DNA from: Corynebacterium uropygiale
GTDB lineage: Bacteria; Actinomycetota; Actinomycetes; Mycobacteriales; Mycobacteriaceae
Assembly (NCBI RefSeq): GCF_021568315.1
Contig: NZ_JAKGSI010000006.1
Coordinates: 62,001-126,000 of the forward strand
Length of the DNA: 64,000 nucleotides
Reading direction: 5' to 3'
Shown: in pieces, positions 1-7,953 of the stretch
How the letters are laid out: every line of letters starts with the position of its first letter
Numbering within the stretch: position 1 is the first letter of the stretch
Translations under genes and position numbers: made by a program
The notes under the pieces: model-generated
Told to the model about the DNA's origin: nothing
The model's database searches: none
The model's input: only the letters and a program-made list of their open reading frames with translations

Positions 1-1708
1 CGGTCGCGTCACGGGCAGCGGCGGAATCGAGGGAGGCGTCAAAGCGCGCATCCGGGTTGGCATAGCCGAGGGTGCGCGGGTGCGGTCCCGTGGATGCGAG
101 CGTCGCGGCGAGGGAGGCCTGGTAGGACACGGCGCGAATCCCCGGCGCGAGCTGCGTAAATCGCTCCTGGCTCTCGGGGCTCCACACGGTGTTGTTGGCG
201 ACGAGGACCGAGACGGGATTCTCCGCCGGGGGCACGGGCGGCTGGGCGGTGGAGTTGGGCGGAGTCTGATCCTCGTTGAGGGTGGTCTCCGCGTCCGGAG
301 ACGTGCCCGCGGGGGTGGACTGGGACGTCTGCTCGAAGTCCTCCTCGATGCCGGTGGTGCTCGACGCCCAGCCCAGCGCCCGCACCGTGGGCGGGGAAAC
401 ATAGCCCGACTCGGGGATGACGACATTCTCCACCGGCGTGACGCCGAGCGTGCGCTCCAGGACCTGGGGGCCTCGCTCGAGTGCCTCCCGGGCGAGCCAC
501 GAATTGTTCGTGGCGGCGACGGCGTCGAGGTCCGTCGTGGACCACGGGAGGCTCACGACGCACGTCTCGGCGGCGAGTTCCTTGAGGTCCTCCAACCAGG
601 CGCGGGCGGATTCGGCGCCGCGGCCGGGTGTGGCGGAGGTATCCGAGGAGGTGGAGCCCCAACTATCGCGAAGGCGCTGGCCCGAGGCCTGGACCTGGGG
701 GCGGTTCTCCCCCACCTCATAGCCTTCGCTCATGCGGCTGACGGCGTCGATGAGGGCCGGATCAAGCGCCAGGCAGGCGGAGGTGCGGAGCGAGGAGGCC
801 GCGGGGTGGGCGTCGTCGCCACCGGAGTCGGCGAGGAGGTGCTGCCGGTAGGTCTGGAGGAGATCGTGGAGGCGGCCGCCCTGGGAGAGCTCCTCGGCGA
901 GGCGCTCGGAGGAGAGGAGCAGCGGGGCGCGGCCGGGGGCTTCGCCGGTTTCGCCGGGGACGATGTCGACGGGGCTACTCAGGGGGAGGATGAGGCTGAG
1001 GTCGGGGGCGTGGTGCTCGGCGGTGTTCTCGGGGTCGTCTGGATCGGTGGGTTCGTATGCGGAGGAGGTCTCCCCGTGGACGGTGAGGAGGAAGCGCTGG
1101 CTCGTGAGCTGGGTGGCGCCGCTGCCGGGGGTGGAGCCCTCGACGCCGAGGAAGATGGGATAGATGCCGGGCTCGCCGATGGGGAGGGCCTGGGGATCTT
1201 CGGGATCGGTGGGGATATCCACCCAGGCCTCGTGGGTGCCGCCGGGTGCGAGCTCGGCGTCGAGGGACAGGCGCGTGCTGCCCTCGGCATAGGCGGCCCC
1301 GTTGAGAGAGAGGATTTGGCGCGTGTGGGCGAGGGCATCCTGCTCCTCGGCTCGGCGCGCGAGGAGGGTGAGGTGATCGACCGGCTGGTCGCCGTCGTTG
1401 CGAAGTTTCACGTGAAACCTCATCGGCGCGCCGGGGGCGTCGAGGCTGCTGGGCAGCTCGAGAATGTCCATGTGAACGGCCGATTGGCGGTCATCGGAGC
1501 GGAGCGCCGGGTTGTCCCACTGCGCGCGCACCGCCGGGTCCTCGGGGTTTGTGGGAACGGGGATCCCCTGGGCCGCGGCGGCGGGAAGAGCAAAGGGCGA
1601 GAGGCTGCCGGCGAGCGGCCCCAGCGGCACGAGGGCAGCGCACGTCCCCAGCACACTCGCCCCCACGAGGGCGCAACTCCTCCGGACGCGGATGCTCATC
1701 GAGCTCAT
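1..1708 (-). CDS. Secreted DUF6049-family protein (3' end outside window)
   Basis: The reading frame is open from an ATG at 1708 to the window edge, so about 569 codons are seen and the C-terminus is missing. The first 46 residues form a signal peptide: a basic start with two Arg pairs, a long Ala/Leu/Gly stretch, then an Ala-rich cleavage region. The rest is an exported, Pro/Ser/Thr/Asp-rich protein. The start overlaps the stop of the upstream Nudix gene in an ATGA junction, so the two are translationally coupled. In mycobacteria the equivalent block is mutT4, a DUF6049 protein, then MurJ, which points to a cell-envelope role, but no catalytic motif is visible. A parS site lies inside the gene and is read as Phe-His-Val-Lys. 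The family call rests on context plus the exported architecture. Confidence 0.75.
   Translation of the reverse strand, partial: MSSMSIRVRRSCALVGASVLGTCAALVPLGPLAGSLSPFALPAAAAQGIPVPTNPEDPAVRAQWDNPALRSDDRQSAVHMDILELPSSLDAPGAPMRFHVKLRNDGDQPVDHLTLLARRAEEQDALAHTRQILSLNGAAYAEGSTRLSLDAELAPGGTHEAWVDIPTDPEDPQALPIGEPGIYPIFLGVEGSTPGSGATQLTSQRFLLTVHGETSSAYEPTDPDDPENTAEHHAPDLSLILPLSSPVDIVPGETGEAPGRAPLLLSSERLAEELSQGGRLHDLLQTYRQHLLADSGGDDAHPAASSLRTSACLALDPALIDAVSRMSEGYEVGENRPQVQASGQRLRDSWGSTSSDTSATPGRGAESARAWLEDLKELAAETCVVSLPWSTTDLDAVAATNNSWLAREALERGPQVLERTLGVTPVENVVIPESGYVSPPTVRALGWASSTTGIEEDFEQTSQSTPAGTSPDAETTLNEDQTPPNSTAQPPVPPAENPVSVLVANNTVWSPESQERFTQLAPGIRAVSYQASLAATLASTGPHPRTLGYANPDARFDASLDSAAARDAT
1405..1418. 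promoter_or_regulatory. parS site 1 (ParB-binding)
   Basis: GTTTCACGTGAAAC is a perfect 14-bp palindrome and matches the core of the parS consensus; only the two outermost bases of the 16-mer differ. It lies inside the DUF6049 gene. Confidence 0.85.
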
Positions 1709-2583
1709 CGAGGCGTCACCCTTCCCGCGGCCTTCTCTGCGCGGGCGAGCTCGGGCAGGCGGTTGAGCGCCGTGCGGGCGAGCTTCCGCTCATCCGCGTA
1801 CGCGAGGTGCTCGATGAGCTGGCTCACCGGGATCCACGCGACCTCCGTGACCTCCGGGTCCTCGTCGTTGAGGACGCCGTCGACGAAGCGCAGGAGGTGG
1901 TGGTGCACCGTCTTGTGGATTCGCACCCCCTCGGACACGAACCAATAATCAATGACGCCCAGCTCAGCGATCACTTCCCCGCTGATGCCGGTCTCCTCCC
2001 AGACCTCGCGCTCCGCGGTGGTCCACGTGGATTCGTCTGCCTCGACGTGGCCCTTAGGCATGGACCACAAGAGACGCCGACGACGGTCCAAGCGTCCGAT
2101 CAGCGCGACGTAGAGCCTCGACATGTCCACGTTCCCGCGCTCGGAGACGGCCTCAGCGAGCCCCGAAATCACGAGGCCTCCCGCGGAGGTCTCGTGGCGC
2201 GTCGGCATGGAGCTGCTCACCGGGGCCCGGCGCGCCGGGGACGTGCGCCGTTGCGCGGCTGTGCCTGTGTTCCGCGGGCGGCCGCCGCGGGAGCGCTGAC
2301 GCGAGGAGGAGCGCTTGGATCCGTTCCTCGAGTTCTTCCCGGTCTTGCCGCTGTTGCCGTTCTTGGTGTTTTTGCTGTTCTTGCCGCTCGCATGGGGCTT
2401 GTTCTGGCCGCCGCGGCCGCCCTGAGAATCGCCGCCGGTGCTCGTGTTCTTCGCGGTGTTGTGCGCGGTGTTCTTCGCAGCGTGGCTGGAGCGCCGCCGC
2501 CGCGAGCGCCGTCGACGACGACGCGCCGGGCGCGCATCAGCGCCCGACGCATCGCTGGCGTTCGCGCGGGGGTTCTCGGTCAT
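1705..2583 (-). CDS. mutT4: Nudix hydrolase, MutT4-like
   Basis: The 292-residue protein has a complete Nudix box at about residues 178-200 (G-x5-E-x7-REVWEETGI), which binds the metal and hydrolyses a nucleoside-diphosphate-linked substrate. The exact substrate cannot be read from sequence. The first 125 residues are a low-complexity tail: runs of Arg, then Lys/Asn/Ser/Gly repeats, resembling a nucleic-acid-binding tail. The gene is divergent from pcnA and followed by the DUF6049 gene, as for mutT4 beside pcnA in Mycobacterium tuberculosis. The start is supported by a TACCAT -10 element 7 bases upstream, which would give a leaderless transcript. Confidence 0.85.
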   Translation of the reverse strand: MTENPRANASDASGADARPARRRRRRSRRRRSSHAAKNTAHNTAKNTSTGGDSQGGRGGQNKPHASGKNSKNTKNGNSGKTGKNSRNGSKRSSSRQRSRGGRPRNTGTAAQRRTSPARRAPVSSSMPTRHETSAGGLVISGLAEAVSERGNVDMSRLYVALIGRLDRRRRLLWSMPKGHVEADESTWTTAEREVWEETGISGEVIAELGVIDYWFVSEGVRIHKTVHHHLLRFVDGVLNDEDPEVTEVAWIPVSQLIEHLAYADERKLARTALNRLPELARAEKAAGRVTPR

Positions 2584-2590
2584 TCCTTAT

Positions 2591-2596
2591 ATGGTA
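2591..2596 (-). promoter_or_regulatory. -10 element of mutT4 (leaderless)
   Basis: TACCAT, then 7 bases, then the ATG at 2583. The predicted +1 coincides with the A of the start codon. Confidence 0.5.
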
Positions 2597-2656
2597 ACCG
2601 CTTGGGTCGGGTGAACCACGATCGACGCGGCCAAGGTCGAGCCGAAAGCGCCAAGG

Positions 2657-2662
2657 TAAACT
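2657..2662 (+). promoter_or_regulatory. -10 element of pcnA (leaderless)
   Basis: TAAACT lies 7 bases before the GTG at 2670. No ribosome-binding site precedes this GTG, which fits a leaderless transcript. Confidence 0.55.
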
Positions 2663-2669
2663 CAGCCGC

Positions 2670-4160
2670 GTGACATCCGAGGACGAGAACACCGAGAACA
2701 CTGAGACGAACACCATGGAGAGCATTGCCCTGCTCGCACGGGGTCAGAGAGCTGTCGAGGAACTCGTACCAGTGATCGGTCCCCTCGTGGCGGACTTCGC
2801 CGAGGCAGGCGAGCGCCTCTATCTGGTGGGCGGATCGGTGCGCGATGCGCTGCTGGGCCGCCTCGGGAATGACCTCGACTTCACCACCTCTGCGCGACCG
2901 GAGACGATCCAGCGCATCCTGGAGAAGCACAGCCCCGCGGTGTGGGACACGGGCATCGAGTTCGGTACCGTGTCCGCGGAGTACCGCGGGCAGCAGATCG
3001 AGATCACGACATTTCGCTCCGACAGCTATGACGGGCAGTCCCGCAACCCAGAGGTGCGCTTCGGCGACACCCTGGAGGGCGACCTCATTCGTCGCGACTT
3101 CCGCGTCAATGCCATGGCCGTCGAGCTTCTCTGGGAAAACGACGAGGTCATGTTCATCTTCCACGACCCGCTCCAGGGCTTAGCGGATGCCGAGGAGCGA
3201 GTCCTCGACACCCCGGACAGCCCGGAGATTTCTTTCCACGACGACCCCCTGCGGATGCTCCGCGCCGCGCGCTTCGTGAGCCAGCTGGGCTTCCGCCTCG
3301 CCCCGCGCGTCATGGCAGCGATGAAGGACATGGCCGCCGAGATCGACCGCATCTCCGCGGAGCGTATCCGCGCTGAGCTCGACAAGCTCATGCTCGGGGC
3401 CGCCCCGTGGACGGGCATCAACGTGCTCGTCGCGACTGGCTTGGCGCAGCGCATCTACCCGGAGATCTCCGCGATGAAGCTCGCGCAGGACGAGCACCGC
3501 CAGCACAAGGACGTCTATGCCCACTCCCTCCAGGTGCTGCGCCAGGCCATGGATCAGGAGGAGGAACCGGACCTCGTGCTCCGCTGGGCGGCGCTCCTCC
3601 ACGATTGCGGGAAGCCGGATACCCGCGCCTTCGGCGAGAACGGGCAGGTCACCTTCCACCACCACGAGGTGGTGGGCGCCAAGCTCGTGCGTCGGCGCAT
3701 GCGGAAGCTCAAGTACTCCAAGCAGATGATCGCGGACGTCAGCCAGCTCATCTACCTGCACATGCGCTTCCACGGCTTCGGCGACGGCCAGTGGACCGAC
3801 TCGGCGGTGCGGCGCTATGTTGCCGACGCCGGGGAGCTCCTCCCCCGGCTGCACAAGCTCGTCCGGGCGGACTGTACGACCCGGAACAAGCGCAAGGCCC
3901 AGCGGCTGCAGCGCACCTATGATCGCTTGGAAGAGCGCATCGCGGAGATTGCCGCCAAGGAGGATCTCGCGCGGGTGCGCCCCGATCTTGACGGCAATGA
4001 GATTATGGAGATCCTCGGGTTGCCGCCTGGGCCGGCCGTCGGCCAGGCGTGGGCCTACCTCAAGGAGCTTCGCCTTGAGCGGGGGCCGCTCGACCGGGAG
4101 GACGCCATCGCCGAGCTCCGGCGCTGGTGGGAGGAGAAAGAAGGAGACGCGCGTGTTTGA
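2670..4160 (+). CDS. pcnA: CCA tRNA nucleotidyltransferase
   Basis: A 496-residue cytoplasmic enzyme that adds or repairs the 3'-CCA end of tRNAs from CTP and ATP. The nucleotidyltransferase head shows GGSVRD at about residues 54-59 and the metal-binding DLD at 68-70. An RNA-binding middle region follows, and a C-terminal HD domain carries LLHDCGKPDT near residue 310, as in actinobacterial members. The GTG start is chosen because a TAAACT -10 lies 7 bases upstream; an ATG 15 codons in is the alternative, and the intervening residues are an acidic Glu/Asn/Thr tail of little conservation value. The gene is divergent from mutT4 and its last 8 bases overlap the next gene. Confidence 0.95.
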   Translation: MTSEDENTENTETNTMESIALLARGQRAVEELVPVIGPLVADFAEAGERLYLVGGSVRDALLGRLGNDLDFTTSARPETIQRILEKHSPAVWDTGIEFGTVSAEYRGQQIEITTFRSDSYDGQSRNPEVRFGDTLEGDLIRRDFRVNAMAVELLWENDEVMFIFHDPLQGLADAEERVLDTPDSPEISFHDDPLRMLRAARFVSQLGFRLAPRVMAAMKDMAAEIDRISAERIRAELDKLMLGAAPWTGINVLVATGLAQRIYPEISAMKLAQDEHRQHKDVYAHSLQVLRQAMDQEEEPDLVLRWAALLHDCGKPDTRAFGENGQVTFHHHEVVGAKLVRRRMRKLKYSKQMIADVSQLIYLHMRFHGFGDGQWTDSAVRRYVADAGELLPRLHKLVRADCTTRNKRKAQRLQRTYDRLEERIAEIAAKEDLARVRPDLDGNEIMEILGLPPGPAVGQAWAYLKELRLERGPLDREDAIAELRRWWEEKEGDARV

Positions 4161-4758
4161 GGTTTTTGGTGATCGGCTCTTTAACGGCCTGGAGCGGATG
4201 AGCCCGGCGGCGGGAATGCTGCTGGTGGCCGCTCCGGGGATGCCCTCGCCGGACTTCGCGCGCAGCGTGATCCTCATCGTTGAACACGACTTCCAGGGCA
4301 CCTTTGGCGTGGCCCTCACCGAGCGCAGCGATACCGCCGTCCACTCCGTCATGCCCGAGTGGGTGGACCTCATCGCGAAGCCGCAGGCGGTGTACGTCGG
4401 CGGGCCGGTGGACCCCCAGGCGGTGGTGGGCCTCGCGGTGACGCGCCCGGAGGTGGACATTGCCGAGCACCCGGAGCTCAACCGGCTGGCCAACCGCCTC
4501 GTTCACGTTGACCTCAACTCCACCCCGGCGAGCATGGCCGAGCTCCTCCAGGGGATGCGCCTCTTCGCGGGCTATTGCTCGTGGGCGCCGGGGCAGCTCA
4601 ACGCGGAGATTGAGCGCGGCGATTGGTTTGTCACGCCCGCCCTGCCCTCCGACGTGACGGCGGCAGGCTCCGTGGATCTCTGGGGGGATGTCATGCGTCG
4701 GCAATCCCAACCTCTCCCGCTCTTTGCGACGTTCCCGGCCAGTATCGTCGAGAGCTGA
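4153..4758 (+). CDS. YqgE/AlgH family protein (UPF0301)
   Basis: A 201-residue protein with hallmarks of the AlgH/UPF0301 family: an N-terminal 'AAGMLLVAAPGMPSPDF' segment, then FARSVILIVEH, a central GGPV motif (YVGGPVDPQAV) and an aromatic 'FAGYCSWAPGQL' segment near the C-terminus. Biochemical function is unsettled for the family; in Pseudomonas AlgH was described as a regulator. The GTG start lies inside the last codons of pcnA (8-base overlap) with GGAG upstream, so the genes are probably co-translated, an arrangement also seen in other corynebacteria. No signal peptide or membrane segment is seen. Confidence 0.9.
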   Translation: MFEVFGDRLFNGLERMSPAAGMLLVAAPGMPSPDFARSVILIVEHDFQGTFGVALTERSDTAVHSVMPEWVDLIAKPQAVYVGGPVDPQAVVGLAVTRPEVDIAEHPELNRLANRLVHVDLNSTPASMAELLQGMRLFAGYCSWAPGQLNAEIERGDWFVTPALPSDVTAAGSVDLWGDVMRRQSQPLPLFATFPASIVES

Positions 4759-4766
4759 GGAGAGCG

Positions 4767-4782
4767 TGTGTCACGTGAAACA
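4767..4782. promoter_or_regulatory. parS site 2, overlapping the azlC start
   Basis: TGTGTCACGTGAAACA matches 15 of 16 positions of TGTTTCACGTGAAACA. The GTG at 4768-4770 within it is the azlC start codon. Confidence 0.8.
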
Positions 4783-5481
4783 TATGACGATATTCGCCGG
4801 GCGATCCGGGAGACGTGGTCGGTAGGCCTCGGGCTCATCCCCCTGGGGCTCGCTTTTGGGCTGGTCATGACGCAGGCGGGCTTCGCCTGGTGGTGGACGC
4901 CCATCTTCTCCACGGTGATCTATGCAGGCAGCATGGAGTTCCTGGCGGTGAACCTCGTCGGCAGCGGGGTGGGGCCAATCTCCGCGGCGATCACGGGATT
5001 CCTCGTGAACTTCCGGCACATCTTCTACGGGCTGAGCTTCCCGCGCGAGCGCATCGGCTCCCGCGTGGGGCGGGTGTACTCCACGTACGCCCTCACCGAT
5101 GAGTCCTATGCCATCGCCAGCGTCCGCGCGCACGCCGGCACGAGCGGGGCCTGGGTCCTCACCGTGCAGATCCTGTGTCAGCTCCTGTGGCTCGGCTCCG
5201 GGATCGTGGGGGCGCTCGCCGGCGTCGCCCTCCCCGACAGCCTCCAGGGCATGGACTTCGCGCTCACCGCGCTGTTCGTCGTGCTCGCATGGGAGGCGTT
5301 GGAGAAGAATAAGGACCTCTCCCTCCCCCTCATCGCGGCGGGGCTGGGGATCCTTGGGGCGATCCTCGTGCCGCAGCAGATGCTCATCGCGGCGCTGGGG
5401 GTGTATGCCCTGCACATCGTGGCGCGCTCGGCGAACCCCCGCCTTGACGCCGCGCTCGAGATCCGAAGGGGGCGCCCATGA
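4768..5481 (+). CDS. azlC: AzlC-family branched-chain amino acid exporter, large subunit
   Basis: A 237-residue integral membrane protein with the AzlC signature: GLIPLGLAFGLVM in the first helix, then IYAGSMEFLAVNLV, then NFRHIFYGLSF. About five to six hydrophobic helices are visible. With the small AzlD partner next door it should export branched-chain amino acids, and in Corynebacterium glutamicum the pair (BrnFE) also exports methionine. That substrate range is inferred. The GTG start has GAGGAGAG just upstream and lies inside a parS sequence, which also encodes the first residues (V-S-R-E-T). The gene overlaps azlD by 4 bases. No lrp-type regulator gene is adjacent, unlike C. glutamicum brnFE. 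Confidence 0.9.
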   Translation: MSRETYDDIRRAIRETWSVGLGLIPLGLAFGLVMTQAGFAWWWTPIFSTVIYAGSMEFLAVNLVGSGVGPISAAITGFLVNFRHIFYGLSFPRERIGSRVGRVYSTYALTDESYAIASVRAHAGTSGAWVLTVQILCQLLWLGSGIVGALAGVALPDSLQGMDFALTALFVVLAWEALEKNKDLSLPLIAAGLGILGAILVPQQMLIAALGVYALHIVARSANPRLDAALEIRRGRP

Positions 5482-5825
5482 GCCACTATGGTCTCCCCGA
5501 GAGCGTCAGCCTCAGCGACGTCTGGCTCGTGCTCATCCCCGTGGGCATCGTCACCGTCCTCATCCGCCAGGCCCCCTTCTCCTTCCTCTCCCTGCTCAAG
5601 GGCAGCCCCCTCGTCGAGTTCTTCGGCGCCATGATGCCCGTGGGCGTCATGGTCATCCTCGTGATGTACACCCTCCACGGGCAGCTCGACGCCCCCGGCG
5701 GCCTCCTCGCCTCCGGCATCGCGGTGGCCATCACCCTGCTCCTTCACTGGTGGCGACGGGATTCTGGGCTGAGCATCGTCGGCGGCACAGCGAGTTACAT
5801 GCTGCTGGTGAACTGGGTGTTCTAA
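5478..5825 (+). CDS. azlD: AzlD-family branched-chain amino acid exporter, small subunit
   Basis: A 115-residue protein with four predicted membrane helices and the AzlD pattern: an early 'VTVLIRQAPFSFLSLLKGS' region and a centrally placed FFGAMMPVGVMVILVMY helix. It is the partner of AzlC; both subunits are normally needed for export. Its ATG overlaps the azlC stop (ATGA), which indicates equimolar coupled translation. It is the last gene of the pcnA-algH-azlC-azlD run, and the 62-base gap that follows holds only the ribosome-binding region of the next gene. Confidence 0.9.
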   Translation: MSHYGLPESVSLSDVWLVLIPVGIVTVLIRQAPFSFLSLLKGSPLVEFFGAMMPVGVMVILVMYTLHGQLDAPGGLLASGIAVAITLLLHWWRRDSGLSIVGGTASYMLLVNWVF

Positions 5826-5887
5826 GACCCGTGCGCGCGGGGATGGGCGTCGGGAATAAACCCGCTGCGCGCGGCGTTGAGGGCAAC

Positions 5888-6172
5888 ATGACTAGCACGC
5901 CTCAGACGACCGAACCCGTGACGATTTACGCCACCACCTGGTGCCCCTACTGCGCCAAGCTCATCCAGTCGCTCAAGGAGATGAACATTCCCTTCGACGG
6001 CTGGGATGTGGAAAAGCACGAGGACCTCTCCGCGTTCGTGGAGTCCGTGAACGACGGCAACCGCATCGTTCCCACTGTCCTCTACTCCGACGGCACCACC
6101 GCCACCAACCCGGACCCCAAGGATGTCGCCGCGAAGTACCGCGAGCTCACCGGCGTGAGCGAGGGGAACTAG
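5888..6172 (+). CDS. mrx1: Mycoredoxin (glutaredoxin-like)
   Basis: A 94-residue single-domain thioredoxin-fold protein with the redox motif TTWCPYC (Cys19 and Cys22) and the cis-proline segment IVPTVL. The spacing and the Trp before the CPYC match mycoredoxin-1, which uses mycothiol to reduce S-mycothiolated proteins in the cytosol of actinobacteria. NrdH-redoxin is the alternative, but NrdH usually has CVQC/CMQC and sits next to nrdI/nrdE, which are absent here. The ATG is preceded by GAGGG at good spacing. The stop overlaps by 4 bases the stop of the convergent gene on the other strand. Confidence 0.85.
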   Translation: MTSTPQTTEPVTIYATTWCPYCAKLIQSLKEMNIPFDGWDVEKHEDLSAFVESVNDGNRIVPTVLYSDGTTATNPDPKDVAAKYRELTGVSEGN

Positions 6173-6480
6173 AACTCGCCCAGGCGGGCACGGGCCTCCA
6201 GCCACAGCGCCTCGAAGTCCGCGGCGCTGAGGGGCGAGGCCTCAATATCGGGGAAATCCGCATACGTGTCCGGGTGCGGCACGACCGCCTGCGGGGCCTG
6301 GCCGAGCCCCCGCGAGCCCTTCTCATGACCGGCCCCCCGGATGACGCCCTCGGCATCCGTCTCGATGATCCGCTTCATGCGGCAAGTGTGGGCGTCGAGC
6401 GGCTCCAGCTCGGCGATATGCGTGACGCTCCCCGCGCCGGGGATGCTGAGATCAATGCGAATATAAAGAGGTTCAGCCAC
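6169..6480 (-). CDS. Conserved hypothetical protein, 103 residues
   Basis: A small soluble protein without membrane segments or a catalytic motif I recognise. Its first half alternates short hydrophobic stretches with Thr/Glu (IRIDLSIPGAG, THIAELEPL), as in a beta-rich fold; the second half is more helical and ends in 'EALWLEARARL'. It starts at a GTG supported by a TAGACT -10 element 7 bases upstream. It is convergent with mrx1, sharing 4 bases at the stops, and co-directional with the downstream carrier gene. Function unknown. Confidence 0.65.
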   Translation of the reverse strand: MAEPLYIRIDLSIPGAGSVTHIAELEPLDAHTCRMKRIIETDAEGVIRGAGHEKGSRGLGQAPQAVVPHPDTYADFPDIEASPLSAADFEALWLEARARLGEF

Positions 6481-6487
6481 GGGGCAC

Positions 6488-6493
6488 AGTCTA
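6488..6493 (-). promoter_or_regulatory. -10 element of the 6169-6480 gene (leaderless)
   Basis: TAGACT, 7 bases, then the GTG start at 6480. The same hexamer and spacing precede the genes starting at 7507 and 44031. Confidence 0.55.
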
Positions 6494-6538
6494 GTGACTC
6501 CCCCGCGGCTCCCCCACCCCCGATGGCACGACGAACCC

Positions 6539-7507
6539 CTACTCCCCCGCCGCGTCCGCCGCGCGGCTATAGCGGGCCGCCAACCACGAACACATCATGA
6601 GCTGCACCTGGTGGAAGATCATGAGGGGCAGGATGAGCAGCCCGAGCGTCGAGCCCCCAAAGATAACCGAGGCCATCGGCAGGCCCGTGGCCAGGGATTT
6701 CTTGGTGCCACAGAACTCAATGGCGATGACATCCGCGCGGGGGAAGCCGAGGCGCTCCGGGACGGCCTTCGTGAGGTAGAGCATGAACGCGACGATAAGG
6801 ACGGACAGGAGCACCAGGAAGCACACCTGCCAGACGGAAATATCCGACCAGATGCCCGCCACAATGCCCGAGGAAAAGGCCGAGTAGACAACCATGGCGA
6901 TCGAGCCGCGGTCCACGGTCTTCGTCGCCTTATTGGCCGCGACATCCTTCACCCAGCGGCGCAGCAGCTGCCCCAGCACGAAGGGCAAAAGCAGCTGCAG
7001 CGCAATGTCCAGGAAGACGGAACCGTCAATCTGCACGCCGCTTCCCGTCGACATGAGCAGCATGACCAGCAGCGGGGTGAGAAAGACACCCGCGAGATTC
7101 GACGCCGAGGCCGAGACAATCGCGCCGGCGACGTTCCCCCGCGCGATCGACGTGAACGCCACGGAGGACTGGACCGTCGAGGGCACAAGCGTGAGGAAGA
7201 GGATCCCCATCGAGAGGTCGTGGCCCACCACGTGCTCGAGTGGGCGCAGGAGGATGCCCAGCAAGGGGAAGAACGCGAAGGTGAAGAGCAGGATCGTGAG
7301 ATGGAGCTTCCAATTCTTCAGACCCGCCAGTGCCTCCTGCGTGGACAGGCGCGCCCCATAGAGGAAGAAGAGGAGCGCGATGGCGAGCGTCGTCGCCACC
7401 CCGAACACGTCCGCAAACGTGCCCCGAGCAGGCGCAATGATGGCGATCACCACAGCCGCCACGATGAGAACAATGAGCGGGTCCAGAGATCGGAGACGTG
7501 ACACCAT
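6539..7507 (-). CDS. Bile acid:sodium symporter (SBF)-like carrier
   Basis: A 322-residue polytopic protein with about nine to ten membrane helices. Diagnostic segments are 'FFLYGARLSTQEAL' after helix two, 'LTLVPSTVQSSVAFTSIARGN' in the core crossover region, and 'IEFCGTKKSLATGLPM' in the second half, matching the SBF-like branch (YfeH type) of the bile acid:Na+ symporter superfamily. The transported compound is unknown; the bacterial branch is not tied to bile acids. The start is supported by a TAGACT -10 element 7 bases upstream, which overlaps the stop codon of the upstream Rieske gene, so the two genes are adjacent but likely separately transcribed. Confidence 0.85.
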   Translation of the reverse strand: MVSRLRSLDPLIVLIVAAVVIAIIAPARGTFADVFGVATTLAIALLFFLYGARLSTQEALAGLKNWKLHLTILLFTFAFFPLLGILLRPLEHVVGHDLSMGILFLTLVPSTVQSSVAFTSIARGNVAGAIVSASASNLAGVFLTPLLVMLLMSTGSGVQIDGSVFLDIALQLLLPFVLGQLLRRWVKDVAANKATKTVDRGSIAMVVYSAFSSGIVAGIWSDISVWQVCFLVLLSVLIVAFMLYLTKAVPERLGFPRADVIAIEFCGTKKSLATGLPMASVIFGGSTLGLLILPLMIFHQVQLMMCSWLAARYSRAADAAGE

Positions 7508-7514
7508 ACCGCGC

Positions 7515-7520
7515 AGTCTA
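7515..7520 (-). promoter_or_regulatory. -10 element of the SBF carrier (leaderless)
   Basis: TAGACT, 7 bases, then the ATG at 7507. The element overlaps the stop codon (7518-7520) of the Rieske gene. Confidence 0.55.
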
Positions 7521-7898
7521 CTGGCCGACGCTCAGCGTCCCCGCATTCTCCTCCAGGTGCGCGGCCGTGAGCGGCTGGCCCGAGGGGCCCGTGAGCACCG
7601 AGCCATCTGCGATGCTGAACACCGATCCGTGCGCCGGGCACACCACCGTGTCCCCGTCGACGGCGTTGATCGTGCTGCCCTGGTGCGGGCAGACGGTGGA
7701 ATATGCGCGATACTCGCCCGCGGTGGGCTGAGCCACGATGAACTTCCCGACGATCACCGCGCTGCCCACCGGCACATCGGTGGCCGCAACCTCGGCCGTG
7801 GAGTCACCGCAGGCGGCGAGGAGCGCACCGGCGAACGTCGTTCCCACGCCGGCGAGGAAGAGCCGGCGCGAACACTGAAAGGGGGCGTGATGAGTCAT
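7518..7898 (-). CDS. Rieske [2Fe-2S] lipoprotein with Tat-type signal
   Basis: A 126-residue exported iron-sulfur protein. The N-terminus has SRR at residues 10-12 before a hydrophobic stretch (twin-arginine-like) and a lipobox ending in LAAC, so Cys30 would be lipid-anchored outside the membrane. The Rieske cluster ligands are all present: CPH at residues 70-72 and CPAH at 87-90, followed by GS. It is much smaller than the QcrA subunit of the cytochrome bc1 complex and there are no qcr genes nearby, so it is a stand-alone electron carrier or the redox part of an unidentified system. A TAGCCT -10 lies 6 bases before the ATG. Confidence 0.88.
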   Translation of the reverse strand: MTHHAPFQCSRRLFLAGVGTTFAGALLAACGDSTAEVAATDVPVGSAVIVGKFIVAQPTAGEYRAYSTVCPHQGSTINAVDGDTVVCPAHGSVFSIADGSVLTGPSGQPLTAAHLEENAGTLSVGQ

Positions 7899-7904
7899 GC
7901 CCCC

Positions 7905-7910
7905 AGGCTA
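7905..7910 (-). promoter_or_regulatory. -10 element of the Rieske gene
   Basis: TAGCCT followed by GGGGGC and the ATG at 7898. Either a leaderless start or a very short leader. Confidence 0.4.
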
Positions 7911-7934
7911 GGCGCCCGCGGTGGCTGGCGCCGA

Positions 7935-7951
7935 GCCGGCCCCGGGCCGGC
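7935..7951 (-). terminator. Possible terminator of the trp operon
   Basis: GC-only hairpin (GCCGGC / GCCGGC around a 5-base loop) immediately after the trpA stop. There is no T-run, so termination is uncertain. Confidence 0.3.
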
Positions 7952-7953
7952 AC

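Noticed and set aside
80..1948. 622-codon open frame on the plus strand
   Set aside because: Shadow of the DUF6049 and Nudix genes; Gly/Ala/Arg-rich composition without domains.
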